DNA of 64,000 bases from Streptomyces sp. NBC_00162 (GTDB lineage: Bacteria; Actinomycetota; Actinomycetes; Streptomycetales; Streptomycetaceae): the NCBI RefSeq assembly GCF_024611995.1, contig NZ_CP102509.1:6138001-6202000 (forward strand), written 5' to 3'. The notes below the pieces were generated by a model. It made no database searches. It worked only from the letters and a program-made list of their open reading frames with translations, and was not told the origin of the DNA. Shown here piece by piece: positions 9,944 through 17,181 of the stretch. The translations under genes were made by a program, and so were the position numbers. Every line of letters starts with the position of its first letter. Position 1 is the first letter of the stretch.

Positions 9944-9988
9944 GTGTCCAAAAACGTGTCCAAAAGGCGGACACCGCTTCGGTGTCCG
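9944..9988 (+). promoter_or_regulatory. Array of GTGTCC elements and dyad in the metF promoter
   Basis: GTGTCC occurs directly at 9944, 9956 and 9982 and inverted (GGACAC) at 9969. The last two form the perfect 9-bp hairpin/dyad CGGACACCG-ctt-CGGTGTCCG (9968-9988). The dyad overlaps the expected -35 position of the metF promoter (-10 candidate TAACCT at 10001-10006), so it reads better as an operator than as a terminator. Confidence 0.45.
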
Positions 9989-10000
9989 GCGGGCCCCGTC

Positions 10001-10006
10001 TAACCT
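10001..10006 (+). promoter_or_regulatory. Candidate -10 box of a leaderless metF promoter
   Basis: TAACCT lies 6 nt before the metF ATG and no Shine-Dalgarno sequence is present. This spacing would place the transcription start at or next to the A of the start codon, the arrangement of leaderless actinobacterial mRNAs. Confidence 0.4.
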
Positions 10007-10012
10007 GCCCGT

Positions 10013-10927
10013 ATGGCCTCTGGTACCGCTTCCACCTGGTCGGACCGTGCGCACACGGTCCGCGACCTCCTCGCGTCCGGGCGCTCGTACTCCTTCGAGT
10101 TCTGGGCCCCGAAGACGGAGAAGGGCGAACGCAACCTCTGGAACGCCCTGCGCCGGGTCGAGGCGGTATCCCCCAGCTTCGTCTCCGTGACCTACGGAGC
10201 CGGCGGCTCGACCCGCGGCGGCACCGTCCGGGCCACCGAGCAGATTGCCGCGGACACCACGCTGACCCCCGTCGCGCACCTCACCGCTGTGGACCATTCA
10301 GTCGCTGAGCTGCGCAATGTCATCGGGCAGTTCGCCGACGCCGGGATCCGGAACATGCTCGTCGTGCGCGGAGACCCGCCGGGCGACCCGATGGGCGAGT
10401 GGGTGGCCCACCCCGAGGGCGTGCACTACGCCGCCGACCTGGTCCGGCTGGTCAAGGAGTCCGGCGACTTCTGCGTCGGCGTCGCCGCCTTCCCCGAGAT
10501 GCACCCGCGTTCGTCCGACTGGGATACGGACATCCGGCATTTCGTGGACAAGTGCCGCGCGGGCGCCGACTATGCGATCACCCAGATGTTCTTCGATCCC
10601 GAGAATTATCTGCGGCTGCGCGACAGCGTCGAGAAGGCCGGCTGCGAGACCCCGATCATCCCCGAGGTCATGCCTGTTGTGGCGATCAAGCAGCTCGACC
10701 GGCTGCCCCAACTCAGCAACGCGGTCTTCCCCGAGGATGTGAAAGAACGCATGCTCGCCGTCAAGGACGATCCGGCCGCTGTACGCTCCATTGGCATCGA
10801 GTTCGCCACGGAGTTCTGCGCGCGGCTGCTGTCCGAGGGTGTCCCGGGGCTGCACTTCATCACGCTGAACAATTCCACGGCGACTCTCGAGATCTACGAG
10901 AACCTGGGCCTGCACCAGCGGGCCTGA
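10013..10927 (+). CDS. metF: 5,10-Methylenetetrahydrofolate reductase MetF
   Basis: 304-aa FAD-dependent TIM-barrel enzyme reducing methylenetetrahydrofolate to 5-methyltetrahydrofolate, the methyl donor for methionine. Family motifs are [17 protein letters not shown] at the N-terminus, [23 protein letters not shown] and [10 protein letters not shown]. Length matches bacterial MetF. It is probably a leaderless, single-gene transcript with an unusual GTGTCC array in front. A gene for a Tyr/Gln-rich membrane protein starts 50 bp downstream on the same strand and may be co-transcribed. Confidence 0.95.
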   Translation: MASGTASTWSDRAHTVRDLLASGRSYSFEFWAPKTEKGERNLWNALRRVEAVSPSFVSVTYGAGGSTRGGTVRATEQIAADTTLTPVAHLTAVDHSVAELRNVIGQFADAGIRNMLVVRGDPPGDPMGEWVAHPEGVHYAADLVRLVKESGDFCVGVAAFPEMHPRSSDWDTDIRHFVDKCRAGADYAITQMFFDPENYLRLRDSVEKAGCETPIIPEVMPVVAIKQLDRLPQLSNAVFPEDVKERMLAVKDDPAAVRSIGIEFATEFCARLLSEGVPGLHFITLNNSTATLEIYENLGLHQRA

Positions 10928-10977
10928 CCGGCAGGCCCCCTTCCCCGGGCGGTCGGCCGTACCGAGAGGGGCCATGC

Positions 10978-11874
10978 ATGGGTATGACGGTCCTCTACAT
11001 CGCGTTCGGCTTCGTCGCGCTGTGGTTGCTTGCCGAGGTCCTGATGCAGTACAAGGCCCGGCTCCGCTGGCGCCTGCTCGCCTTCACCGGCTTCCTCGGC
11101 GTGGTCGCCGGGGTGGTCCTGCCGTCGGTGCCGGTCATCGGCGCCGGCGCGGCCGCGTTCGCCCTGGGCCAGACGCTGGTGACGCTCTCCTTCCGCAAGG
11201 GCTTCGAGGCCGGCTGGGCGCTGCGGCGCGGCGGGGAACCCGTACGCCAGTCCCGGCGCCGCCGGTCCGGCAGCCCGCGCCCCGAACCGGCGCTCCAGGT
11301 CACCGCGCTGGAGTACGAGGACGCCGACGGGCCCGTGGCCGAGCGCGAAGGACGCGGCTCCGAGCGGCAGTTCCAGGCGGCGGCCGAAGAGGTCTACAGC
11401 CCGCAGCCCATGCCCGAGGACACCGGCTCCTACGGCATACAGAGCTTCGCGCCCGCTCCCGGCGCGGGCCAGACCGCGGCCTTCGCCTCGCCGTACACCA
11501 CGGCCGAGCAGGACGCCCACCAGTACGCCGCGTACTACGACCCGACGGGCCAGGGCGGTGGCGGCGGGTACGACTACTCCGCCGGCTACCAGACGGGCGA
11601 GCAGCAGCAGGTCTACGCCGCCTACTCGGACCCGTACATCGGCACCGGCGGGGGCATCGAACAGCCGGGGGCCTACAACTACTCCGACTACGCCGCCTAC
11701 ACCCCGTACACCGACCAGGGGCAGCAGCAGTACTCCATGGACACCCCGCCCGGCGGGGTCTGGGTACCGCAGCAGCGCGACGTGGCCCAGCCCTACCCGG
11801 CGGAGGAGCAGGCCGAGCCGCCGCAGCAGTACCCGTACCCCCAGCAGGGCGAGTACGAGCAGTACCGCTACTGA
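10978..11874 (+). CDS. Membrane protein with long Tyr/Gln/Gly-rich disordered tail
   Basis: 298-aa protein I cannot assign to a characterised family. Residues about 3-22 and 33-70 are hydrophobic and form two or three membrane segments, followed by a short Arg-rich stretch. The remaining about 210 residues are low complexity, with many repeats of Tyr next to Ala, Asp, Gln, Pro and Gly (AAYYDPTGQGG, YAAYSDPY, QQYPYPQQGEYEQYRY at the end). Such composition indicates an intrinsically disordered tail. ATG 10978 has GAGAGGGG 8 nt upstream; ATG 10984 is a possible alternative. It converges with the phytoene-desaturase-like gene. Confidence 0.8.
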   Translation: MGMTVLYIAFGFVALWLLAEVLMQYKARLRWRLLAFTGFLGVVAGVVLPSVPVIGAGAAAFALGQTLVTLSFRKGFEAGWALRRGGEPVRQSRRRRSGSPRPEPALQVTALEYEDADGPVAEREGRGSERQFQAAAEEVYSPQPMPEDTGSYGIQSFAPAPGAGQTAAFASPYTTAEQDAHQYAAYYDPTGQGGGGGYDYSAGYQTGEQQQVYAAYSDPYIGTGGGIEQPGAYNYSDYAAYTPYTDQGQQQYSMDTPPGGVWVPQQRDVAQPYPAEEQAEPPQQYPYPQQGEYEQYRY

Positions 11875-11896
11875 GGACCGGCCGGCCCCGGGCGGG

Positions 11897-13321
11897 TCAC
11901 TGGGAGCCGCGGAACTCCGCGCCCTCCACGATCAGCCCGGCCACCAGGGCTCCGGTCATCCCGGCGTGCGCCAGCCCGCCGCCGGGATGCGCCCAGCCGC
12001 CCGCCAGGTACAGCCCCGGCACGGCCGTGGTGTTGGCGGGGTAGAGCAACCGCCCGCCGGCCCCCGCGAGGGCGGGGGCGGGCACCGAGCCGCCCGGGGC
12101 GCCGGTCGCCGCCTCGACGTCGGCGGGGGTGTGCGCCTCGTGCCACAGCAGCCGCTCCCGCAGCCCCGGTACGGCCTTCCCGGCGAGCTCCAGCAGCCGG
12201 TCGGGCTCGACGGCCCCCGTACTGCCCGGCCCGCACACGGCGGTCACGGTGACCGCCTCGTGGTCCGCGTCGGGGCGGGTGGCGGGGTCGTCGGGGCGCA
12301 GGACGGCGACGTCCAGGCCGGGGGAGTGCACGAGGGTGCGGTGGACGGTCCCCGCGGGGCGGGCGCCGCGCAGTGCGAGGAAGAGGCTGAGCCGGCTGGG
12401 CAGGTCCGCCCCGCGGGCGGGGACCGCCTCGGGCGGCCAGGGCAGGGAGGCGGCCGGCAGCAGCCGCGGGTCGATCCCGCAGACGACGGAGTCGGCGGCC
12501 ACCTCGCTGCCGTCGGCCAGCAGCAGACCGGCGACGCGGCCCCCGGCGGTGACGACCTCGCGGACCTCCGCGCCGAAGACGAACTCCACGCCCCGCTCCC
12601 GGCAGCGCTCGTGGACGGCGGTGGCCAGGGCCCGCATCCCGCCGCGCACGTACCAGCTGCCGAAGGTCTGCTCCATGTACGGCAGGACGGCGGCGGAGCC
12701 GGGGGCCCGGCCGGGGTCGATCCCGTACGCGCCCACCAGGCCGGTCAGCAGCTCCCCGAGGCCGCCGCCCAGCTCCCGGTCGGCCACCTCGGCGAGGGTC
12801 GGGGTCCGGCGGCGGAGCAGGCCGCTCCGGCGCACGGCGGGGTACGGATCGGCGGCGAGGGCCCGGCGGTCCGCGGGCAGCGGCTCCTCCAGCAGGGGGC
12901 GGCGGGTGGCGTCCCAGGCGTCCCGGGCGCGGCCCAGCACGGCGTTCCAACGCTCGCCCGCGCCCTGGCCGAAGGCCTCGTCGAGGGCGGCGGCCACGCC
13001 GCCGCGGGAGGCGCCGGGGAGGGTGACGTCGACGCCGTGGTGGGGGAGGACGTGCCGGACGGCCGGGTCCACCTGGGCCATGTCGACGCAGGTCTCCAGC
13101 GACCGCTTGCCGGTCTTGACGAACAGGTCGCGGTAGACGGCGGGCAGGTGCAGCAGGCCGGGTCCGGTGTCGAAGACGAAACCCTCGCGCTCGTACCGGC
13201 CGACCGCGCCTCCGTATGTCGCCCCGCGCTCGTACACCGTCACCCGGTGCCCTGCCACGGCCAGCCGGGCCGCCGTCGCCATCGCGCCCATCCCGGCGCC
13301 GATCACCGCAATTCGTGCCAT
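11897..13321 (-). CDS. Phytoene-desaturase-like FAD oxidoreductase
   Basis: 474-aa flavoprotein of the CrtI/carotenoid-desaturase superfamily. The N-terminal ADP-binding motif is MARIAVIGAGMGAMATA with the following GGAVGRY segment. The C-terminal LYLAGGWAHPGGGLAHAGMTG matches the flavin-binding signature of bacterial phytoene desaturases and related amine/retinol oxidoreductases (position about 440-460). No carotenoid synthase, prenyltransferase or other crt gene is nearby, so the substrate is unknown. The DUF4126 gene lies 31 bp downstream on the map (upstream in transcription order is intergenic). Confidence 0.8.
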   Translation of the reverse strand: MARIAVIGAGMGAMATAARLAVAGHRVTVYERGATYGGAVGRYEREGFVFDTGPGLLHLPAVYRDLFVKTGKRSLETCVDMAQVDPAVRHVLPHHGVDVTLPGASRGGVAAALDEAFGQGAGERWNAVLGRARDAWDATRRPLLEEPLPADRRALAADPYPAVRRSGLLRRRTPTLAEVADRELGGGLGELLTGLVGAYGIDPGRAPGSAAVLPYMEQTFGSWYVRGGMRALATAVHERCRERGVEFVFGAEVREVVTAGGRVAGLLLADGSEVAADSVVCGIDPRLLPAASLPWPPEAVPARGADLPSRLSLFLALRGARPAGTVHRTLVHSPGLDVAVLRPDDPATRPDADHEAVTVTAVCGPGSTGAVEPDRLLELAGKAVPGLRERLLWHEAHTPADVEAATGAPGGSVPAPALAGAGGRLLYPANTTAVPGLYLAGGWAHPGGGLAHAGMTGALVAGLIVEGAEFRGSQ

Positions 13322-13352
13322 GCGGCTGAGCCTATCGAGGCACCCCCTGTGG

Positions 13353-13988
13353 TCAGCGGGGTGGGAGCCCGGTTGCCCCGGTGGCTTCGCGGGCCTCGGC
13401 GGCCAGGTGCTTCTCCTCGCGGCGCTGGGCTCGGCGGCGCAGGAAGCGGCGGATCCGGCTCCAGAGGAAGAACAGTATGGCCAGTCCGGCGGCCAGCAGG
13501 ACGGCCGCGATGATCGCCGCGGCCTGGGGGTTGAACATCGCGAAGGTTATGATCCCGGCCACGCCGAGGTCCTCGGCCATGCTCATCCCGACGTTGGTGA
13601 ACGGCTCGGGCGAGGTGTTGATCGCCATCCGGGTGCCGGCCTTGACGAAATGGCTGGCGAGCGCGGTGGAGCCGCCGACCACGCCGGCGGTGATGTCGGA
13701 GAGCGAACCGCTCTGGCCGGCCAGCAGGGCGCCGACCACGCCACCGGCCAACGGGCGGATCACGGTGTGGGCGGCGTCCCAGACCGAGTCCACGTACGGG
13801 ATCTTGTCGGCGACCGCCTCGCAGAGGAACAGCACCGCCGCGACGATCAGCACGTCGGTGCGTTGCAGCGACGCCGGAACCTCGTCGGTCAGGCCGGTCG
13901 CGCCGAAGATGCCGAGCAGGAGGACCACGGCGTATGCGTTGATCCCGCTGGCCCAGCCGCTGGTGAAGACCAGGGGGAGCACACTCAC
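13353..13988 (-). CDS. DUF4126 family membrane protein
   Basis: 211-aa membrane protein of the DUF4126 family, function unknown. It has about five hydrophobic segments, a characteristic FTSGWASGINAYAVV N-terminus, the conserved EAVADKIPYVDSVWDAAHTVIRP segment (about residues 55-77), and a basic C-terminal tail rich in Arg. I chose GTG 13988 because the conserved region starts there; an alternative GTG lies at 13982. Upstream in-frame codons fall in the DUF3040 terminator region. It may share a transcript with the following oxidoreductase gene. Confidence 0.8.
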   Translation of the reverse strand: MSVLPLVFTSGWASGINAYAVVLLLGIFGATGLTDEVPASLQRTDVLIVAAVLFLCEAVADKIPYVDSVWDAAHTVIRPLAGGVVGALLAGQSGSLSDITAGVVGGSTALASHFVKAGTRMAINTSPEPFTNVGMSMAEDLGVAGIITFAMFNPQAAAIIAAVLLAAGLAILFFLWSRIRRFLRRRAQRREEKHLAAEAREATGATGLPPR

Positions 13989-14068
13989 CCGGTCATGATG
14001 CCGCAGAAAGGGTGATCGGGCGGACGGAACCGAGAACGCAGAACAGCGGCAGACAGCGGCAGAACAGC

Positions 14069-14100
14069 GAAGGACGGCAGCCGACAGGCAACCGTCCTTC
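14069..14100 (-). terminator. Hairpin after the DUF3040 gene
   Basis: GAAGGACGG and CCGTCCTTC make a perfect 9-bp stem around a 14-nt loop, 23 nt beyond the DUF3040 stop on the minus strand. It is a likely intrinsic terminator. Confidence 0.5.
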
Positions 14101-14122
14101 ACTCACTCACGTTGTCCGGGGG

Positions 14123-14530
14123 CTACTGCCCTTGCCCCTGGTCGTCACGGCGGCGCTGCCACCGTTCCTCGATGCGCGTCATCATCGACCGACGCTGCCG
14201 GTTCTGGCCATGGGCCGAACCGCCTGCACTTCCGGAGACGGGCTGCTCGCCAGGCTTGGGTGCCTTGCGCCAACCGGTGACCACGAGGACCGTGCAGCCC
14301 AGCATGACGAGAAATCCCACCACGCTGACCCAGAGCACGTCCTGCCAGATCACGCCGGCCATGAGGAGCGCGATACCCACCACAATGCCTGCGACTGCCT
14401 GGTAAACCCGTCGCCGGGTGTACGTGCGCAGCCCGCTTCCCTCAAGCGCTGTCGCGAACTTGGGATCTTCGGCGTACAGCGCTCGCTCCATCTGCTCGAG
14501 CATTCGCTGCTCGTGCTCCGAGAGCGGCAC
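14123..14530 (-). CDS. DUF3040 family membrane protein
   Basis: 135-aa actinobacterial DUF3040 protein of unknown function. The family N-terminus PLSEHEQRMLEQMERAL is followed by two close transmembrane segments (about 48-90) and a Gly/Arg/Gln-rich hydrophilic tail. Start GTG 14530 is preferred over ATG 14545 because GAGGAG lies 7 nt before the GTG and inside the longer version. Between this gene and the next (14531-14797) I see only an AT-richer patch around 14635-14660 that probably holds its promoter and a weak 5-bp hairpin at 14663-14679. Confidence 0.85.
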   Translation of the reverse strand: MPLSEHEQRMLEQMERALYAEDPKFATALEGSGLRTYTRRRVYQAVAGIVVGIALLMAGVIWQDVLWVSVVGFLVMLGCTVLVVTGWRKAPKPGEQPVSGSAGGSAHGQNRQRRSMMTRIEERWQRRRDDQGQGQ

Positions 14531-14797
14531 GGGAGTCCTCCTCATCCGTCGGTCGCGGGGGTAGCGACCAGGGGTCCCCTTCAGGATAGGCGGGGAATCG
14601 CCCCCGTGATACCCGCCCTCTACGCCACGTTCTCAAATCGATCAGTCTCAGAAAAGATCTGTACCGCCGCAGTAGCGGTCACTGAGGCGCTTATTCCCCA
14701 ATGGCACGTCCACCATGCCGGTCACTGCCCCGATCATACGGGGCCGAGCGCCGGTTCGGAGGGTGTGCGGCCGACTCCGTCCCAGGAAGATCGCAGA

Positions 14798-15556
14798 TCA
14801 GGACTGCTTCTCGCCCAGCACGTGCAGCTGCGTGGCGACCGCGTGGAAGGCCGGCAGCTCCGCGGCCGCCTCCTCCAGGCGCAGCAGCGCCTCCACGGCG
14901 CCCGGCTCGGTGTCCACCAGAACCCCCGGGACGAGGTCGGCGAAGATCCGTACGCCGTGGACCGAGCCGACCTCGAGGCCGGCTCCGCCGACCAGCTCGG
15001 CGAGCTGCTCGGCGGTGAAGCGGCGGGGCACCGGGTCGCCGGAGCCCCAGCGGCCGGCCGGGTCGGTGAGGGCGGTACGGGCCTCCGTGAAGTGCCCGGC
15101 CAGGGCGCGGGCGAGCACGGCTCCGCCGAGCCCGGCGGCCAGCAGGCTGAGCGTGCCGCCGGCGCGCAGGGCCGCCACCGCGTTGGCCACGCCCTCGGCC
15201 GGGTCGTCCACGTACTCCAGCACGCCGTGGCAGAGCACCACGTCGTAGGAGTCCCGCTCGACGACGTCCAACAGGCCCTGGGCATCGCCCTGGACCCCGC
15301 GGACGAGATCGGCGACACCGGCCTCGGACACCCGGCGCTCCAGCCCGAACAGCGCGTTCGGGCTGGGGTCGACCACGGTGACCCGGTGGCCCAGGCGGGC
15401 CACCGGCACGGCGAACTTCCCGGTGCCGCCACCGGTGTCGAGCACGTCCAGGACATCCCGGCCGGTCGCCTTCACCCGGCGGTCGAGCGCCTCCTTGAGG
15501 ACCTCCCACACCACGGCGGTGCGGAGGGAGGCACGGGGGCGGGAAGTGTCCGACAC
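14798..15556 (-). CDS. Class I SAM-dependent methyltransferase
   Basis: 252-aa methyltransferase with a Rossmann-like AdoMet fold. Motif I is VLDTGGGTGKFAVPVA, the acidic strand-2 residue lies in VTVVDPSPNAL, and motif IV is in YDVVLCHGVLEYVDDP. It resembles small-molecule or tRNA-type methyltransferases, but the substrate cannot be stated. The GTG start has GAGGAGCC upstream at good spacing. The HEPN-protein gene lies 88 bp upstream on the same strand, so the two could be co-transcribed. Confidence 0.83.
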   Translation of the reverse strand: MSDTSRPRASLRTAVVWEVLKEALDRRVKATGRDVLDVLDTGGGTGKFAVPVARLGHRVTVVDPSPNALFGLERRVSEAGVADLVRGVQGDAQGLLDVVERDSYDVVLCHGVLEYVDDPAEGVANAVAALRAGGTLSLLAAGLGGAVLARALAGHFTEARTALTDPAGRWGSGDPVPRRFTAEQLAELVGGAGLEVGSVHGVRIFADLVPGVLVDTEPGAVEALLRLEEAAAELPAFHAVATQLHVLGEKQS

Positions 15557-15644
15557 GGCTGATGGCTCCTCGGCGCGGTAGGCAAGGGGTGAGCGGTCAG
15601 TGCCCCACCCGGCCCCACCCTATTGCCTTCCGCAGCCAGGCAGC

Positions 15645-16157
15645 TCATCCCGCCTCGGGACGTTCCGGACGGGGTTGGGGCAGGGTCTGCTGCGGCGGCT
15701 GGATCGCGAGCATCCGCTCCACCAGGCGCAGGAACATCGAGACCGCGCGCACCAGGTCGTCCGCGTCCCGCCCGCTCGCCGCGTCCGGTATCCCCGCCTC
15801 GGCCCGGGCCCGGCGGGCGGCGCCGGAGGCGAAGAGCGCGCTCCACTCGGCCAGCTCCGGCGCTATCTCCGGCAGCACTTCCCACGCGCTGCGGATCCTC
15901 GGCCGCCGCCGGGGGTTCACCGGTTCGGGCCGCCCGCGCGCGGCGAGCACGGCCGCGGCGGTGCGCAGCGCGGCCAGGTGGGCGGTGGCGTACCGCTCGT
16001 TGGGCCGCGGCAGCCGGGCGGCCTCGGTCAGGCCGGTGCGGGCCTTGGCGAGTAGATCGAGGGCTGCCTTGGGGTATCCCCACGGCGGAGCCGTAGGGGA
16101 GGGAGCCGCCGACCTCCGCAGGACGGGGTGGACAGGGGACGGGGACGGTGTGGCCAT
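15645..16157 (-). CDS. SAV_6107-family HEPN domain protein
   Basis: 170-aa alpha-helical protein matching the actinobacterial SAV_6107-type HEPN family. Residues about 28-160 form the helical bundle. An RYATAH sequence at 55-60 fits the RX4-6H motif that forms the active site of HEPN ribonucleases, although HEPN families without nuclease activity also exist. There is no adjacent MNT-type nucleotidyltransferase, so this is not a standard HEPN/MNT toxin-antitoxin pair. The ATG has AGGAGG 6 nt upstream. It is divergent from the TetR-controlled ATPase operon. Confidence 0.78.
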   Translation of the reverse strand: MATPSPSPVHPVLRRSAAPSPTAPPWGYPKAALDLLAKARTGLTEAARLPRPNERYATAHLAALRTAAAVLAARGRPEPVNPRRRPRIRSAWEVLPEIAPELAEWSALFASGAARRARAEAGIPDAASGRDADDLVRAVSMFLRLVERMLAIQPPQQTLPQPRPERPEAG

Positions 16158-16288
16158 GACGAACCTCCTGTCGATGCGTTCCCACCATCGTGACCGGCCC
16201 CACTGACAATTGCCCTGACCTGCGGTTTTGAGGGTTGGCCGACGGCAACTGGCCCCCGCTGCACACCCGGTGCGCAGGAAGCTGGTAG

Positions 16289-16316
16289 TTTTTGAACTGA
16301 CCGGTCAGTTCAAAAA
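16289..16316. promoter_or_regulatory. Perfect 28-bp TetR-type operator
   Basis: The half-site TTTTTGAACTGACC is followed directly by its exact reverse complement, giving a 28-bp palindrome with no mismatch. It ends 13 nt before the GTG of the ATPase gene, covering the promoter or transcription start. The length and the TGACCGGTCA core are typical of TetR-family operators, and a TetR gene is the last gene of the operon it precedes. Confidence 0.8.
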
Positions 16317-16329
16317 GAAGGGGGACGGT

Positions 16330-17181
16330 GTGGACAGCCCGCACGGCGCGGCCGTCAAAGCCGAGAACTTCGGACTCAAGGGCCCGCGCGGATGGGCCTT
16401 CCGGGGCCTCGGTATCGACGCGGCGCCCGGCTCGCTCATCGCGGTCGAAGGCCCCTCCGGCAGCGGCCGTACCTGCCTGCTCCTGGCCCTCACCGGACGG
16501 ATGAAGCCCACCGAGGGACACGCCGAGGTCGGCCACCACCGGCTGCCGAAGAGGATGACCGCGGTCCGCCGGATCGCCGCCCTCGGACCGGTCTCCGGGG
16601 TCAACGAGCTCGACCATGCCCTCACCGTCGCCGAGCACCTGCGCGAGGGCGCCCTGCTCCAGCGCCGCTACGAGGGTCCGGTCCGCGCCCTGCTGCGCCC
16701 CCGCGGCGAGCGCCGCGCGAGCACCTCGGCCCGCATCGACGCCGCCCTGGCGGCCGCGGGACTGGACCTCGCCACGCTGCCCAAGGGGCCGCGCACCTCC
16801 GTACGGGACCTGGAACGCCTGGAGTCCGTACGGCTGTCCGTGGCCATCGCCCTGCTCGGCTCGCCGCGGCTGCTGGCCCTGGACGACCTCGACCTGAAGC
16901 TCTCGGACGCCGAACGCACCGAGGCCTGGGACCTGCTCCGCTCGGTCGCCGCCCGCGGGACCACCGTCCTCGCGGTGTCCAGCAAGGCCCCCGACGACGC
17001 GCTCGTCCTGCGGACCGGCCCGCCGGAGCCGGCCGGCGAGGCGGAAGCGGAAACCGAAGTCGAGGCCGAGCCCGAAGCGGAAGCCGAAGCCGAGGCCGAG
17101 GCCGAGAACGACGACACCGACACCGAGAACGACGACACGAAGGGGGCGGACGATGCGCTCGCCGAAGCTGGCCGCGCTTGA
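16330..17181 (+). CDS. Degenerate ABC-type ATP-binding protein
   Basis: 283-aa protein with an ABC-ATPase-like fold but altered catalytic motifs. The Walker A loop reads GPSGSGRT (residues 41-48), with Arg47 where ABC ATPases have Lys. The Walker B region is LLALDDL (181-187), with Asp in place of the catalytic Glu. No LSGGQ signature is recognisable; LERLESVRLS stands at its place. The C-terminal about 45 residues are an acidic Glu/Ala/Asp tail. GTG 16330 has AAGAAGGGGG upstream and starts just after the TetR operator. It overlaps the YhgE/Pip gene by 29 bp, so the two probably work together, perhaps as an exporter or membrane-remodelling pair. Confidence 0.78.
   Translation: MDSPHGAAVKAENFGLKGPRGWAFRGLGIDAAPGSLIAVEGPSGSGRTCLLLALTGRMKPTEGHAEVGHHRLPKRMTAVRRIAALGPVSGVNELDHALTVAEHLREGALLQRRYEGPVRALLRPRGERRASTSARIDAALAAAGLDLATLPKGPRTSVRDLERLESVRLSVAIALLGSPRLLALDDLDLKLSDAERTEAWDLLRSVAARGTTVLAVSSKAPDDALVLRTGPPEPAGEAEAETEVEAEPEAEAEAEAEAENDDTDTENDDTKGADDALAEAGRA

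Noticed and set aside
16228..16329. Upstream start for the degenerate ATPase
   Set aside because: It would translate the 28-bp TetR operator. GTG 16330 has a good ribosome site and the conserved protein begins there.
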